From an uncultured Prevotellaceae bacterium (GTDB taxonomy: Bacteria > Bacteroidota > Bacteroidia > Bacteroidales > Bacteroidaceae): a stretch of DNA of 64,000 bases. The stretch spans positions 1 through 64,000 of the forward strand of contig CACYQO010000001.1 of assembly GCA_902776545.1 (NCBI GenBank), read 5' to 3'. Positions 34,829 to 49,604 of this stretch are shown here, piece after piece (position 1 is the stretch's first letter; each line of letters starts with the position of its first letter). The position numbers were made by a program, and so were the translations under genes. The notes beneath the pieces are model-generated. The model worked only from the letters and a program-made list of their open reading frames with translations, was not told where the DNA came from and searched no databases.

Positions 34829-37195
34829 CTAACGCTTCAGAAGGTTCAGCGGGGTTTGGGGTTTCAGGACATCGTTAGCCTTAACAGTGCTGGCCTTGAC
34901 GGCAGCAGACAGTGTAGCCTTGATGTCTGCTGCAGAAGCAGCGACGAGGAACTGGTATTCACCCTCGGCGACCACCCATGCAGAGGCGGCTTCATCGAAC
35001 GAAGCGAGGTCGGCAGCCTTCACGACCATCTTAATGGTCTCGCTCTCACCGGGTTTCAGGTTCTTTGTCTTGGCAAAGGCCTTGAGTTCCTTCACTGGCT
35101 TGTTGGCAGCCTTAGAGTCAGGTGCAGCGACATAAAGCTCTACAACCTCCTTGCCCTCGCGGTCGCCAGTGTTCTTGACGGTGACGGTGACCTCATATTC
35201 CTCGCCCTTGTCAGCAACCTTGGCATCAGCATACTCGAAGGTGGTGTAGCTCAGGCCAAAGCCAAAGGGATAAGCCACGGGCACCTCGAAGCTGTCGAAG
35301 TAACGATAGCCGACGTAGATGTCTTCCTCGTACTCGGTATAGTCGACGGTACGGACGTTACCCTTCTGTCCCTGGTTCAGCATATCGATGCGGGGATCCT
35401 GATCGATGGGGAAGTTCTTTGAAGAATAAGCATCGGTGAAGCGGATGGGCCACGTCATCGTGAACTTACCAGAGGGCGACTGCTTGCCACTCAGCACATC
35501 GACGACAGAGTTACCACCCTCCTGACCAGCCTGCCAGGCGCAGAGGATAGCATCGGGCAGCTCACGCCAAGAGGCGGTCTCGATGACACCACCGATGTTC
35601 AGCAGCACGACAACCTGCTTGCCAGCCTTGTGATAGACGTCGCAGACCTGCTCCACGAGCTTGCGCTCAGAATCGCTGAGGTTGAAGTTGGCGACATTAC
35701 GATCGAGGAACTCACCAGAGATACGTCCGATGGTGATCACAGCGACATCGGCCTTGGAAGCCTGAGCCGTGAGCTCGTCAGCGGTGAAGAGTTTCTCTGC
35801 GGGCAGCGAACCGGGCATAAATCGGGCGAGCATAGCGGACTGCTTGTCTTTCTTCTCCATCTCTGCGAGCTCCTTCTCCTTGGCCTCCTTGCACTCAGCA
35901 GCATAGGCCTCATAAGCGGTCTTCAACTCGTCGGAAACGATGTAGCCACCGTTCTTCAGACCGTCGAGCAAAGAGACGACATAGGCGTGGTTCACGTTAC
36001 CAGAGCCAGTACCACCAGCGATGAAGTCGTAAGAGGTGTTGCCATAGAGGGCGACGTTCTTCACGGCCTCAGCGAAAGGCAGGGCCTTCTCGTTCTTCAT
36101 CAGCACCATACCCTCGGCAGCAGACTGACGAGTGACCTCAGCGTGAGCCTTGAGGTCGGGCTTGTTGCTGAACTCATAACCTTGATAGCGGGGACTCTTC
36201 TCGATGAGGTTGAGGATGCGGGCAACGTTGCGGTCGAGATCGGCCTTAGCGAGTTTGCCGCTCTTCACACCAGCGACGATGCTGTCGAACTGCTCCTGCT
36301 TACCAGGCTGCAGCATATCGTTACCAGCCCACATCTGAACGGCACCGTCCTTACCACCGAACCAGTCGGTCATCACGGTTCCCTCATAGCCCCACTCATC
36401 GCGGAGGATGGTCTGCACGAGGTCCTTGCTCTCAGATGAATAGACACCGTTGATATAATTATAAGAGGTCATCACCGTCCAGGGCTTGCTCTCCTTGATG
36501 GCGATCTCGAATCCCTTGAGGTAGATCTCGCGGAGGGCACGCTGGGAGATGCGGGCATCGTTGTTCATGCGGTTCGTCTCCTGATTGTTGGCAGCGAAGT
36601 GCTTGATGCTCGTGCCGACATCGTTCTTCTGAACACCAGTGATATAGGCACCAGCGGTCTTACCGGCTACCACGGGATCCTCAGAGTAGTACTCGAAGTT
36701 ACGTCCGCAGAGGGGGTTGCGCATGATGTTCAGGGCAGGAGCCAGCAGCACGTCGGCACCATATTCCTTCACCTCTTCGCCGATGGCCTCACCAACCTCC
36801 TCCACGAGCTGGGTGTTCCAGGTAGAGGCGAGCAGGGTGCCGATGGGGAAGTGTGTGCAATAATAGGTAGCATCGTCACCTTCACGGGTAGCATCGATAC
36901 GGAGTCCGGCAGGGCCGTCAGCGAGTACGATGGCAGGGATGCCGAGGGAGTCGAGAGGATAGGTGGTACCAGCGGCACCAGGCACAAGGCTCTTGGTAGC
37001 GCCAATGACAGCGTCATCGCCAGAGAAGCCGGCCATACCTGTTCCGATGACGAAGTGGGCCTTGTCTTCGAGCGACATCTTGGCCATCACTTCCTCCTGA
37101 TTGATGGTCTTCTGGACAGGGGCTTTGTCGGCTGTGCTACAACCGACCGCAACGACAGCTGCTGCTGCGAGACTTAAAATTACGGATTTCTTCAT
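34829..37195 (-). CDS. lipoprotein glycoside hydrolase family 3
   Basis: 788 residues. A lipoprotein signal with lipobox VAVGC (Cys about 19) is followed by the GH3 N-terminal domain (CGRNFEYYSEDPVVAG; KHFAANNQETNRM; nucleophile Asp in VMTDWFGG), the alpha/beta domain and a fibronectin-III-like end (YPFGFGLSYTTFEY). It is a paralogue of the GH3 at 20395 and shares its tail PLNLLKR, but it is membrane-anchored whereas the other has an ordinary signal peptide. The TDW in place of SDW is within family variation. It closes the minus-strand SusC-SusD-CE1-GH3 unit. Confidence 0.9.
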   Translation of the reverse strand: MKKSVILSLAAAAVVAVGCSTADKAPVQKTINQEEVMAKMSLEDKAHFVIGTGMAGFSGDDAVIGATKSLVPGAAGTTYPLDSLGIPAIVLADGPAGLRIDATREGDDATYYCTHFPIGTLLASTWNTQLVEEVGEAIGEEVKEYGADVLLAPALNIMRNPLCGRNFEYYSEDPVVAGKTAGAYITGVQKNDVGTSIKHFAANNQETNRMNNDARISQRALREIYLKGFEIAIKESKPWTVMTSYNYINGVYSSESKDLVQTILRDEWGYEGTVMTDWFGGKDGAVQMWAGNDMLQPGKQEQFDSIVAGVKSGKLAKADLDRNVARILNLIEKSPRYQGYEFSNKPDLKAHAEVTRQSAAEGMVLMKNEKALPFAEAVKNVALYGNTSYDFIAGGTGSGNVNHAYVVSLLDGLKNGGYIVSDELKTAYEAYAAECKEAKEKELAEMEKKDKQSAMLARFMPGSLPAEKLFTADELTAQASKADVAVITIGRISGEFLDRNVANFNLSDSERKLVEQVCDVYHKAGKQVVVLLNIGGVIETASWRELPDAILCAWQAGQEGGNSVVDVLSGKQSPSGKFTMTWPIRFTDAYSSKNFPIDQDPRIDMLNQGQKGNVRTVDYTEYEEDIYVGYRYFDSFEVPVAYPFGFGLSYTTFEYADAKVADKGEEYEVTVTVKNTGDREGKEVVELYVAAPDSKAANKPVKELKAFAKTKNLKPGESETIKMVVKAADLASFDEAASAWVVAEGEYQFLVAASAADIKATLSAAVKASTVKANDVLKPQTPLNLLKR

Positions 37196-37213
37196 AATGC
37201 TTTCTTTTATTTT

Positions 37214-37276
37214 GCAACGGACTACAGGACTATAAGACTTATTTGCGTATTGTCCTTAAGTCGTGTAGTCCGTTGC
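37214..37276. repeat. repeat family K, copy 1
   Basis: GCAACGGACTACAGGAC at the left and GTGTAGTCCGTTGC at the right form an inverted pair around ~32 bp. It separates the GH3 and CE1 genes; the same element occupies the next gap at 38509-38575. Confidence 0.85.
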
Positions 37277-37283
37277 TAATTAA

Positions 37284-38575
<1,292 letters not shown>

Positions 38576-38585
38576 TAAATTAATT

Positions 38586-40172
38586 TTACCAACCCGGATT
38601 CTGCGTCATGTTAGGATTGAGCTCGAGTTCCTTGAGAGGAATAGGCAGGAGCATGTGCTTGTCTTTGAAACCATAGATAGAGTTTTGCCAGTTCCACTGA
38701 ATACCGTCCTTGGTGAAAGCGGGGACTTCCTTGCCCTGTTCTGCCATAACGCTCTTGGCATCGTTCCAGCGCACGAGATCCTGATAGCGGATAGCCTCGC
38801 AGCAGAGTTCCAGACGCTTCTCGGTCTTGATGTCGTTGAGGGTGACACTCGTCAGCGGCTGCTCCTGGGCACGGGTACGGATCTGGTTGATATAGTCAAG
38901 GGCCTTGCTGCTGTTGCCAGCCTGCAACTGAGCCTCTGCAGCCATCAGCAGCACCTCTGCATAGCGCATGATCTTCAGGTCGATGAACTGTCCTGCCTGG
39001 AAGTACGACATATCCGTGACACAGTCTTCCTTGAATGACTGGGTCTTCCAGTAGAAGTAACCCTCGTCGCCATAGACGGCGTTGCTACCTGAGATACTCA
39101 CACCGAGTTCCTCGAGCTGCGGATAAGTCAGCACGCTCTTGTTCAGACGGTATCCGTCGGCACCCTCCCACTCTACGAAGGCATCATAAAGCGACTTGCG
39201 GGGATTCAGGAAGCCGTATGTACCTGTGGCGAGCAGAGTCTGAGCAGTACCCTTATACTTCAGTTTGTCTGAACGCCAGCCCTGCATGATGTACACCATG
39301 TCCATCTGGTTCCACAACTGCTCCGTGTCGTAACGCTTCTGGAGTTCGAAGAGCGACTCGCAGTTGTTGTTGTTGGCAGCGTGGAACTGCATGTCATATT
39401 CACCGTTAAAGAGGGCATACTTGTTAGAGTTGATCACGTTGTCGAGCATCGAGGCAGCCTCGTTGTACTTACCCTGGAAAAGATAAGCCTTACCCAGCAG
39501 AGCCTGTGCGAACTCCTTGGTGACGCGGATGCCTGTCTCAGCGTCATTGGTGCTGGTCTTAGAGGGCAGTGTGCCGCTGTTGATGGCCTCTGTCAGATCC
39601 TGCTCAACGAAAGCCCATGTCTCTGCGGGGTCGCTGTTACTCTGACGGTACTCATCGGGTTTCAGCAGATGGTCTACCTTCGGAGCGGTGCCCCAGAGGC
39701 TGACGAGTTCGAAGTGAGCCCATGCACGGAACACCTTGGCCTCGTTGATGGCGTGCTTCATGACTGGGGTGTCGCCCTGAGTCATGCCAATGATGAGGTT
39801 GGCATTGTAGATCACAGTATAGAGACCGGTATAGACACCCTCGACGGAACCGTGGTTCGAGTCGTATGTGTACTCGTTGAGTTTCTCCATCTCACCGTTG
39901 TCTCCACGCTGGCCACCGCCGCACCATACATCGTCTGAAAGCAGGTTCTTGAGGAAATACCAGGTGAAATAGTTCGACCTTACCGACAGATAGAGAGCTG
40001 CCGAAGCCGAGTTAACATTCTCGTCAGTAGTGTAGTATGTATCCATACTTCCCATGTTGCCATGCTTCTCGATGTCGAGCTCACTGGAGCAACTTACGAA
40101 GAGGAAAGAGGAAAGAGGAAGGAGGAAAGAGAATACTCCTGCCACAACCATTTTATATATATTCTTTTTCAT
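38586..40172 (-). CDS. SusD-like glycan-binding lipoprotein
   Basis: 528 residues. A lipoprotein signal (SFLFVSC) is followed by the SusD N-terminal TPR-like part and RagB/SusD C-terminal part (ALDYINQIRTRAQEQPLT; EKRLELCCEAIRYQDLVRW; LPIPLKELELNPNMTQNPGW). SusD proteins bind the glycan at the cell surface and cap the SusC channel. Start at 40172 (ATG) is preferred over a TTG at 40181. Oddity: the hydrophobic core of the signal peptide (FSFLLPLSSFLF) is encoded by a purine-rich family C repeat (40099-40131). Confidence 0.95.
   Translation of the reverse strand: MKKNIYKMVVAGVFSFLLPLSSFLFVSCSSELDIEKHGNMGSMDTYYTTDENVNSASAALYLSVRSNYFTWYFLKNLLSDDVWCGGGQRGDNGEMEKLNEYTYDSNHGSVEGVYTGLYTVIYNANLIIGMTQGDTPVMKHAINEAKVFRAWAHFELVSLWGTAPKVDHLLKPDEYRQSNSDPAETWAFVEQDLTEAINSGTLPSKTSTNDAETGIRVTKEFAQALLGKAYLFQGKYNEAASMLDNVINSNKYALFNGEYDMQFHAANNNNCESLFELQKRYDTEQLWNQMDMVYIMQGWRSDKLKYKGTAQTLLATGTYGFLNPRKSLYDAFVEWEGADGYRLNKSVLTYPQLEELGVSISGSNAVYGDEGYFYWKTQSFKEDCVTDMSYFQAGQFIDLKIMRYAEVLLMAAEAQLQAGNSSKALDYINQIRTRAQEQPLTSVTLNDIKTEKRLELCCEAIRYQDLVRWNDAKSVMAEQGKEVPAFTKDGIQWNWQNSIYGFKDKHMLLPIPLKELELNPNMTQNPGW
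40099..40131 (-). repeat. repeat family C inside the SusD signal peptide
   Basis: Tandem GAGGAAAGAGGAAGG-type DNA, read on the coding (minus) strand as CTTTCCTCC and translated as the signal-peptide core. Same family in the hybrid regulator, LicD and flippase genes. Confidence 0.75.
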
Positions 40173-40185
40173 AACTGTCAATTTT

Positions 40186-40232
40186 ATCTGTGATAATCAA
40201 ATCTTCTGTGATAATCTGTGAAATCTGTGGCT
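40186..40232. repeat. repeat family J, copy 1
   Basis: Four or five direct TCTGTGA-type units (ATCTGTGATAATC, CTTCTGTGATAATCTGTG, AAATCTGTGG) filling the SusD-SusC gap and ending at the SusC stop codon. An inverted-pair version is at 52041-52144. Confidence 0.75.
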
Positions 40233-43200
40233 TAGAATTCTACGTTGAAGCCCAGCACCAACTTCTTAGATGTAGGATAAGCACCCTTGTCGATACCCAT
40301 ACCAGAGAGGGCATTGGCCGAAGCCTCGGGATCGAAGCCGGGATAGCTGCTGATCGTGAAGAAGTCGTCGAGAGAACCGTAAACACGGCAGTGAGTGATA
40401 CCGACCTTGCTCAACAGGCTCTTCGGCAGGGTGTAACCCAGCTGGATCTGCTTGAACTTGAAGTAGTTGCCGCTGTAGACCATGGCATCGGAGTCGGCGT
40501 ACTTATCCATGTTGTTAGCACCTGCACGGGGCTTGGTGCCGCTCTTGTTGCTTTCCGTCCAACGGTTGTCGTACAACACTTCCTTCATCTTGTTAGAGGT
40601 GGCGTAGTCCGGACGGTTGATACAGTTGAAGATCTTGTTGCCTGCAGCACCCGTGCCGAAGATGGTCAGGTCGAAGCCCTTGTAGGCAGCAGTCAGCGTG
40701 AGACCGTATGTGACGCTGGGGATGGCGTTGCCGATATCGGTACGGTCGTCGTCATTCACCTCACCGTCACCGTTCAGGTCCTTGAACATCGGATCACCGG
40801 TCTCAGGATCGATCTTGTCGAACTGATAGCCACGGAAGTAATACACAGGATAGCCCTTCTCGAAGTAGGTGATGGTATAGGTGTGGAAACCAGTACCGCC
40901 CAGACGTACGAGTGAGGGATCAAGGAAGGTCACCTCATTCGACAGCGTCGAGAGGTTACCACGGACGCTATAGTTGAAATCACCGATATGGTCGCGCCAG
41001 CCGAGTTCGAACTCGAAGCCCTTGTTCTCCACGTTACCGGCGTTGATGGGTGATGTCTTACCGCCGATGATGAGTGACGGAGTGGTTCCAGATACGAGCA
41101 GGTCCTTGGTCTTCTTGATGAAGTAGTCGATGCCGAAGGTCAGGCGTCCGCCGAGGAGGATACCGTCGAAACCGAAGTTCAGCTGCTCAGAGGTCTCCCA
41201 TTTCAGCTCGTCGTTACCCAATGATGTGGGAGCAACGCCCTGGGTGTACTGGATACCAGAGGTGAAGGGATAGAGGCCGCCTAAGGCCATATCGGTGCTG
41301 TAAGGATAACCGCTCAGTGAGGAGAGGCTACCGTTCTGACCCCAAGAAGCACGGAACTTCAAGCTGTCGAACCACTTCTTGATCGGATTGAAGAATTTCT
41401 CTTCGCTGATAGTCCAACCTACAGACACAGCGGGGAAGTAACCCCAGCGGGTCTTCTTGGAGAGTTTCGAGAGGTCGGCGGCATCAGCACGGAGCGAAGC
41501 CTGGAAGAGGTAGCGGCCCATGAAGTCGTAGCCTACCCGGCCGAAGTAAGAATACTTCGTGGTATTGGTAGTCTCACCGCTCACACCCTTCACAGCCGAG
41601 GCGTTGGCATAGTTCAGATAGTAGAACAGCGGATCGTTCTTCAGCAGGGCGTCCTCACCATTGTCTGACAGGCTGCCAGTCACGTAGTCATAGTCGCTGT
41701 CCTGGAAAGAGATACCGATCATGGCGCTGACGGTGTGTTTGTCGGCGAAGGTCTGCATATAGTTGGCGAAGTTCTCCCACTGATAATAGATAGAGGTGCT
41801 CGATGTGTTGCTCTGGCTCACGAAGTCGCGATTCTGTGTGGAGTTGCCGTAGAAGGGCAGGCTCGTCGTAGAGTTACGTGTGCCGGCCAGACGATAACCG
41901 AAGCGAGAGGTGACGGTCACGTGGGGGATGAGTGTGAAGTCACCGTAGATAGATCCCGTCACGTTGAAGCCCTCGTTCTTTGTCTGGTTGTTGTCGCGCA
42001 TCACTAGCGGGTTGTACTGCTCACCCTTGTAGAACTGGGAGGTACCATAGTAGTTGCCGTTCTCGTCCTGGAGCAGGTGCTTACCCTGAGCAACCAAATC
42101 TGAAACCGTCTCGGGCACGCCGTTGTTATAAGACTCCGGTGTCAGCGGATCCATCATCAGCACAGCCGTCAGCAGAGAGCCGTACTCACTGTTGGAAGAT
42201 ACCGAACGTACGTCGTACTTCTCCACCTGGTTCGTGGTACCCACCTTCAACCAGTCCTTGATCTTATACTCACCGTTGATGGTAGCGGTCAGACGCTTGT
42301 AGAGGTCAGCGTCACCCTTCACGATACCGTTGTTCCTCAGATAAGAGAGAGCCAGATAGTAGTTACCACGGTCGTTACCGCCAGTGAACGAGAGGTTGTG
42401 CTTCTGCATGTGTCCATGAGTGAAGGCCACATCGGTCCACTTCGTGTCGGTGTTGCCGTATCTGTTCTCATCCATAAAATCCTGCGTGAAGAGCTTACCC
42501 TCAATCATATACTGCATATACTCCTGGGCGTTCAGCATCTCGGGAACCCTTGCCAGGCTCTCGTCAGTCCACTGGAAGTCGTAGGAGATCTTACCCTGTC
42601 CGGCCTTACCCTTCTTCGTGGTGATCAGCACGACACCGTTACCAGCCTCAGCACCGTAGATGGCTGCCGAAGCAGCGTCCTTCAGGATTTCCATAGAGGC
42701 GATGGTCGAGGGGTCGATACCGCTGATGTCGCTTAAGCGCACACCGTCGACAACGTAGAGAGGCTCAGAACTTGAATTAGAGGAATAACCGCGCACACGT
42801 ACGGTAGGAGATGAACCCGGAGCTGCAGAGGTAGAGATCACCTGCACACCAGAGGTCTTACCCTGCAGAGCCTGCTGAGCGTTAGAGATGGTACGGTTCT
42901 CGATGTCCTCGGGCTTCACCTGTGAGATGGCACCCGTCACCGAGCTCTTCTTCTGTACACCGTAACCCACGACCACCACCTCGTCCAGCACCTTGTTGTC
43001 TGGCTTCAGGTTAATAGTCATACCATCTTTAGCGGCCACTTCCTGAGACTCGTAGCCGATGTAGGAGATGACGATCATCTGTCCGGCCTTCACGTTGATG
43101 GTGAAGTTACCATCGAAGTCGGTGATGGTGGCGTTCTTGGCATCAGCCTTGTCGCTGACGGTCGCACCGATCACAGCCTCACCGCGCTCGTCAATCACAG

Positions 43201-43279
43201 TGCCCTTGATTCCCTGGGCGAAGGATGTAGCTGACACGAATAGTGCCATCAACATCATCAGAATACTGCTCTTTTTCAT
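40232..43279 (-). CDS. SusC-like TonB-dependent outer-membrane transporter
   Basis: 1015 residues. Signal peptide (cleavage after TSFAQ), carboxypeptidase-like regulatory domain (GTVIDERGEAVIGATV), TonB-box region VVVVGYG, plug domain (PLYVVDGVRLSDISGIDP; ILKDAASAAIYG) and a ~22-strand barrel ending LVLGFNVEF with terminal Phe. It imports oligosaccharides with SusD. It heads the minus-strand PUL operon and has the 80-bp block 119 bp upstream. Paired with HTCS at 44336. Confidence 0.97.
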   Translation of the reverse strand: MKKSSILMMLMALFVSATSFAQGIKGTVIDERGEAVIGATVSDKADAKNATITDFDGNFTINVKAGQMIVISYIGYESQEVAAKDGMTINLKPDNKVLDEVVVVGYGVQKKSSVTGAISQVKPEDIENRTISNAQQALQGKTSGVQVISTSAAPGSSPTVRVRGYSSNSSSEPLYVVDGVRLSDISGIDPSTIASMEILKDAASAAIYGAEAGNGVVLITTKKGKAGQGKISYDFQWTDESLARVPEMLNAQEYMQYMIEGKLFTQDFMDENRYGNTDTKWTDVAFTHGHMQKHNLSFTGGNDRGNYYLALSYLRNNGIVKGDADLYKRLTATINGEYKIKDWLKVGTTNQVEKYDVRSVSSNSEYGSLLTAVLMMDPLTPESYNNGVPETVSDLVAQGKHLLQDENGNYYGTSQFYKGEQYNPLVMRDNNQTKNEGFNVTGSIYGDFTLIPHVTVTSRFGYRLAGTRNSTTSLPFYGNSTQNRDFVSQSNTSSTSIYYQWENFANYMQTFADKHTVSAMIGISFQDSDYDYVTGSLSDNGEDALLKNDPLFYYLNYANASAVKGVSGETTNTTKYSYFGRVGYDFMGRYLFQASLRADAADLSKLSKKTRWGYFPAVSVGWTISEEKFFNPIKKWFDSLKFRASWGQNGSLSSLSGYPYSTDMALGGLYPFTSGIQYTQGVAPTSLGNDELKWETSEQLNFGFDGILLGGRLTFGIDYFIKKTKDLLVSGTTPSLIIGGKTSPINAGNVENKGFEFELGWRDHIGDFNYSVRGNLSTLSNEVTFLDPSLVRLGGTGFHTYTITYFEKGYPVYYFRGYQFDKIDPETGDPMFKDLNGDGEVNDDDRTDIGNAIPSVTYGLTLTAAYKGFDLTIFGTGAAGNKIFNCINRPDYATSNKMKEVLYDNRWTESNKSGTKPRAGANNMDKYADSDAMVYSGNYFKFKQIQLGYTLPKSLLSKVGITHCRVYGSLDDFFTISSYPGFDPEASANALSGMGIDKGAYPTSKKLVLGFNVEF

Positions 43280-43358
43280 TGAGTTTTAATTGTTAGTTTA
43301 AAAATGTTAGAAATAAAATTGTTCAATCCTTGTTGGCCTCTGTGGCCGATTTCGGGTG

Positions 43359-43366
43359 CAAAAGTA
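43359..43366 (-). promoter_or_regulatory. -7 promoter box of susC-like gene
   Basis: TACTTTTG on the minus strand, ~80 bp upstream of the SusC start and just downstream of the conserved 80-bp block. Confidence 0.65.
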
Positions 43367-43397
43367 GTTATTATTCCTTTTACTGTCATTTCAACAT

Positions 43398-43477
43398 GTT
43401 CTTTTGATTGTCCCCTGTGTTCAAAAGTGTTTTCCGGCGTTTCAATTTGTTCAAAACCGTTCCGATTTGTTCAAAAG
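43398..43477 (-). promoter_or_regulatory. conserved 80-bp upstream block, copy 2 (candidate PUL operator)
   Basis: Ungapped 65/80 match to 22877-22956, with GTTCTTTTGATTGTCC and TGTTCAAAA direct repeats. It lies directly upstream of the -7 box at 43359, the usual position for an activator site. Confidence 0.65.
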
Positions 43478-43514
43478 ACAACAACGAGAGGCTGTTTTTT
43501 TCCGTTGTTAGTGA

Positions 43515-43621
43515 TGGGCTGAATGGGCAATGTGGGCGAACTGGGCTATATGGGGTGGACGGGAATCAACCCATTAACCCCAAATTGCCCAAATTGCCCA
43601 AATTGCCCATATTGCCCATTA
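43515..43621. repeat. repeat family I: inverted pair of GGGCAAT-type tandems
   Basis: Left arm units AATGGGCAATGTGGGC and ACTGGGCTATATGGGG; right arm five units of CCCAAATTGCCC/CCCATATTGCCC. The centre has a small GGGAATCAACCC hairpin. It lies at the 3' end of the four-helix-bundle gene. Confidence 0.8.
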
Positions 43622-44218
43622 TTACATTCCCTGCTTATTATCCCCATCTCGCCCATTTCCAAAATTTCTCTTCTGCCAATCCTTTCTCGCTCGATACATC
43701 TCCTCCTTAATTCCTCCTTTCTCCTTGAAGTCACGTTTCTTCCACTCAATAAGCCCTCGGATAAGCACGTCGCATTGATGTATCAGTGTGATGGCGATAT
43801 TGGCGATAGTCTCATCGGAACGTTCCTTTATCTTCTCACGATATACAGCAGAATCAAGGTGAACTTTGCAAAAGGCACGGGTCTGGCGACATCGCGGGTC
43901 GTCATATTTCCACTGCTCCAGCCCTCGTACTCGGAGATAGTCCTCATAGTCGAGCAACAACTCGTGGAGCGACGCACGATTTACATTCGTCAGTTTTAAT
44001 TCCATCTCGCGTGAAGTAATGCCGTCAATATTACCTTCGGCTAAATTCTGTTTACCTGAGCGCGCTGCCTGAATCATCTGATCCACAGTGCGATCACCCG
44101 TTTTGAGATAATGTTGGACAAAATAATAGGTCACGTCATAGATGCACTCTGCTTTCTGAAAAGCCTTTAGCGTACGGTAGTTGTTGTCCTGCGGCAGGAA
44201 ATCTTTGTCTTCTTCCAT
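43622..44218 (-). CDS. four-helix-bundle protein (suffix-domain type)
   Basis: 198 residues, all helical, with the pattern of the four-helix-bundle/23S-rRNA-intervening-sequence proteins: FQKAECIYDVTYYFVQHYLK, then DQMIQAARSGKQNLAEGN and ELLLDYEDYLRVRGLEQW, and a charged C-terminal suffix. The family is common in Bacteroidota with unknown function. It has its own -7 box on the minus strand (44256-44263) and is divergent from the hybrid regulator. The C-terminal residues run close to the family I repeat. Confidence 0.85.
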   Translation of the reverse strand: MEEDKDFLPQDNNYRTLKAFQKAECIYDVTYYFVQHYLKTGDRTVDQMIQAARSGKQNLAEGNIDGITSREMELKLTNVNRASLHELLLDYEDYLRVRGLEQWKYDDPRCRQTRAFCKVHLDSAVYREKIKERSDETIANIAITLIHQCDVLIRGLIEWKKRDFKEKGGIKEEMYRARKDWQKRNFGNGRDGDNKQGM

Positions 44219-44305
44219 AGTCTTTTCATTTTTTCATAGTGTTACATTTCTGCGGCAAAGATACAACTTTTTGCATAAATCTGCAAATAATTCCAATTAT
44301 TTTTA

Positions 44306-44313
44306 TAACTTTG
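44306..44313 (+). promoter_or_regulatory. -7 promoter box (TAACTTTG) of the hybrid regulator
   Basis: TAnnTTTG match 23 bp upstream of the ATG at 44336, back to back with the minus-strand box at 44256-44263. Confidence 0.7.
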
Positions 44314-44335
44314 CACACAACAAAGTGAATAACTT

Positions 44336-48481
<4,146 letters not shown>

Positions 48482-48487
48482 AGGAAA

Positions 48488-49135
48488 ATGAAGATATTTG
48501 CGATAGGAATGAATTACGCAGCGCATAACCAGGAGCTGCACGGGACGCTGAAGCGCCCTGACGAACCCGTGATCTTTACGAAGGCAGACTCGGCGATACT
48601 GAACCAGGGGAAGCCCTTCTTCATCCCTGACCACCTCGGACGCATCGACTACGAGACGGAGGTGGTGGTGCGCATCTGTCGTCTGGGAAAGAACATCCCC
48701 CAGCGTTTTGCCCACCGTTATTACGACGCCCTGACAATAGGCATCGACTTCACAGCCCGCGACCTGCAGAAGAAAGCCTCTGAGGCAGGACAGCCCTGGA
48801 CCATCTGCAAAGGGTTCGACGGCTCTGCCGCCATCGGCGAGTGGATACCCAAGGAGAAACTGCTGACGGATCCTGAGTCGCCCTGCGAACAATCCGGACT
48901 CCAGCGCCTGCACTTCCACCTCGACATCAATGATAAGACCGTGCAAGAGGGCTGCACCTCAGACATGTTATACACCGTCGATGAGATCATCGCCTATATC
49001 TCGCAGTTCTTCACGCTGAAGACGGGCGATCTGCTCTATACCGGCACCCCAGCAGGCGTAGGCCCCGTACACATCGACGACCGTCTGGAAGGCTGGCTCG
49101 AAAACCGCCAAGTGCTCGCATTCAACTGTAAGTAA
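48488..49135 (+). CDS. fumarylacetoacetate hydrolase-family protein
   Basis: 215 residues, the whole FAH C-terminal catalytic fold: MKIFAIGMNYAAHNQEL, PVIFTKADSAIL, the metal-binding DYETEVVV, GIDFTARDLQ, and LLYTGTPAGVGPV. FAH proteins cleave C-C bonds of acylpyruvates or decarboxylate oxaloacetate. Start is 7 bp after the HTCS stop, so it may be co-transcribed, but no link with glycan use is evident. A housekeeping metabolite-repair role is the default. Confidence 0.9.
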   Translation: MKIFAIGMNYAAHNQELHGTLKRPDEPVIFTKADSAILNQGKPFFIPDHLGRIDYETEVVVRICRLGKNIPQRFAHRYYDALTIGIDFTARDLQKKASEAGQPWTICKGFDGSAAIGEWIPKEKLLTDPESPCEQSGLQRLHFHLDINDKTVQEGCTSDMLYTVDEIIAYISQFFTLKTGDLLYTGTPAGVGPVHIDDRLEGWLENRQVLAFNCK

Positions 49136-49164
49136 CATATAACCCACTTTTAAACCATTAAACA

Positions 49165-49596
49165 ATGAAACAGAACAAGAATTTAGTGATGAGACTGGCA
49201 GTGGCCCTCGTGCTGCTGTTGGGTGTTTGCGTCAATGCCGACGCTGGTAACGTACAGAAACTGCGCCTGGGAGGTTCCATCGTGGGACAGATCGAGGCCA
49301 ACGGTGATGTGCGCCTCAATGGCTCTATCAAGGGCCGCTTCGAGTCTAACGGCGACATCCGCGTGAATGGCTCCATCGAGGGCCGTATCGAGAACAACGG
49401 TGACATCCGCAAGCGTGGATCCATCATCGGAAGGGTTGAAAGCAACGGCGATGTGCGCCTGAATGGCTCGATCATCGGACGCGTGGAGGACAACGGCAAC
49501 ATCCGCAAGAACGGTTCAATCATCGGACGTGTGGAGGATATGTCGAGCAAGCGCCAGGCGGCAGTGATGTATTTCTTCGGATTCTTCAGAATGTAG
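49165..49596 (+). CDS. secreted 16-residue repeat protein (beta-solenoid/beta-flower type)
   Basis: 143 residues. After a signal peptide (cleavage near VNADAG) comes a run of 16-residue repeats of the form GSIxGRxExNGDIRxN, five full and one partial, then a short tail ending YFFGFFRM. Such NG-rich repeats form a small all-beta solenoid or a '4-fold beta flower'-like structure. Function unknown. It has 29 bp before it and a membrane-protein gene 8 bp after it. Confidence 0.8.
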   Translation: MKQNKNLVMRLAVALVLLLGVCVNADAGNVQKLRLGGSIVGQIEANGDVRLNGSIKGRFESNGDIRVNGSIEGRIENNGDIRKRGSIIGRVESNGDVRLNGSIIGRVEDNGNIRKNGSIIGRVEDMSSKRQAAVMYFFGFFRM

Positions 49597-49604
49597 AACC
49601 CCTT

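Larger units (their letters stand above)
43280..43621. other. SusC upstream region
   Basis: About 340 bp. It contains a minus-strand -7 box, the 80-bp block copy 2 and the family I inverted tandem repeat. No gene is seen. Confidence 0.7.

Noticed and set aside
35630-37177. Long plus-strand ORFs opposite the second GH3 gene
   Set aside because: Antisense shadows; composition rich in Glu, Val, Leu and His without motifs.
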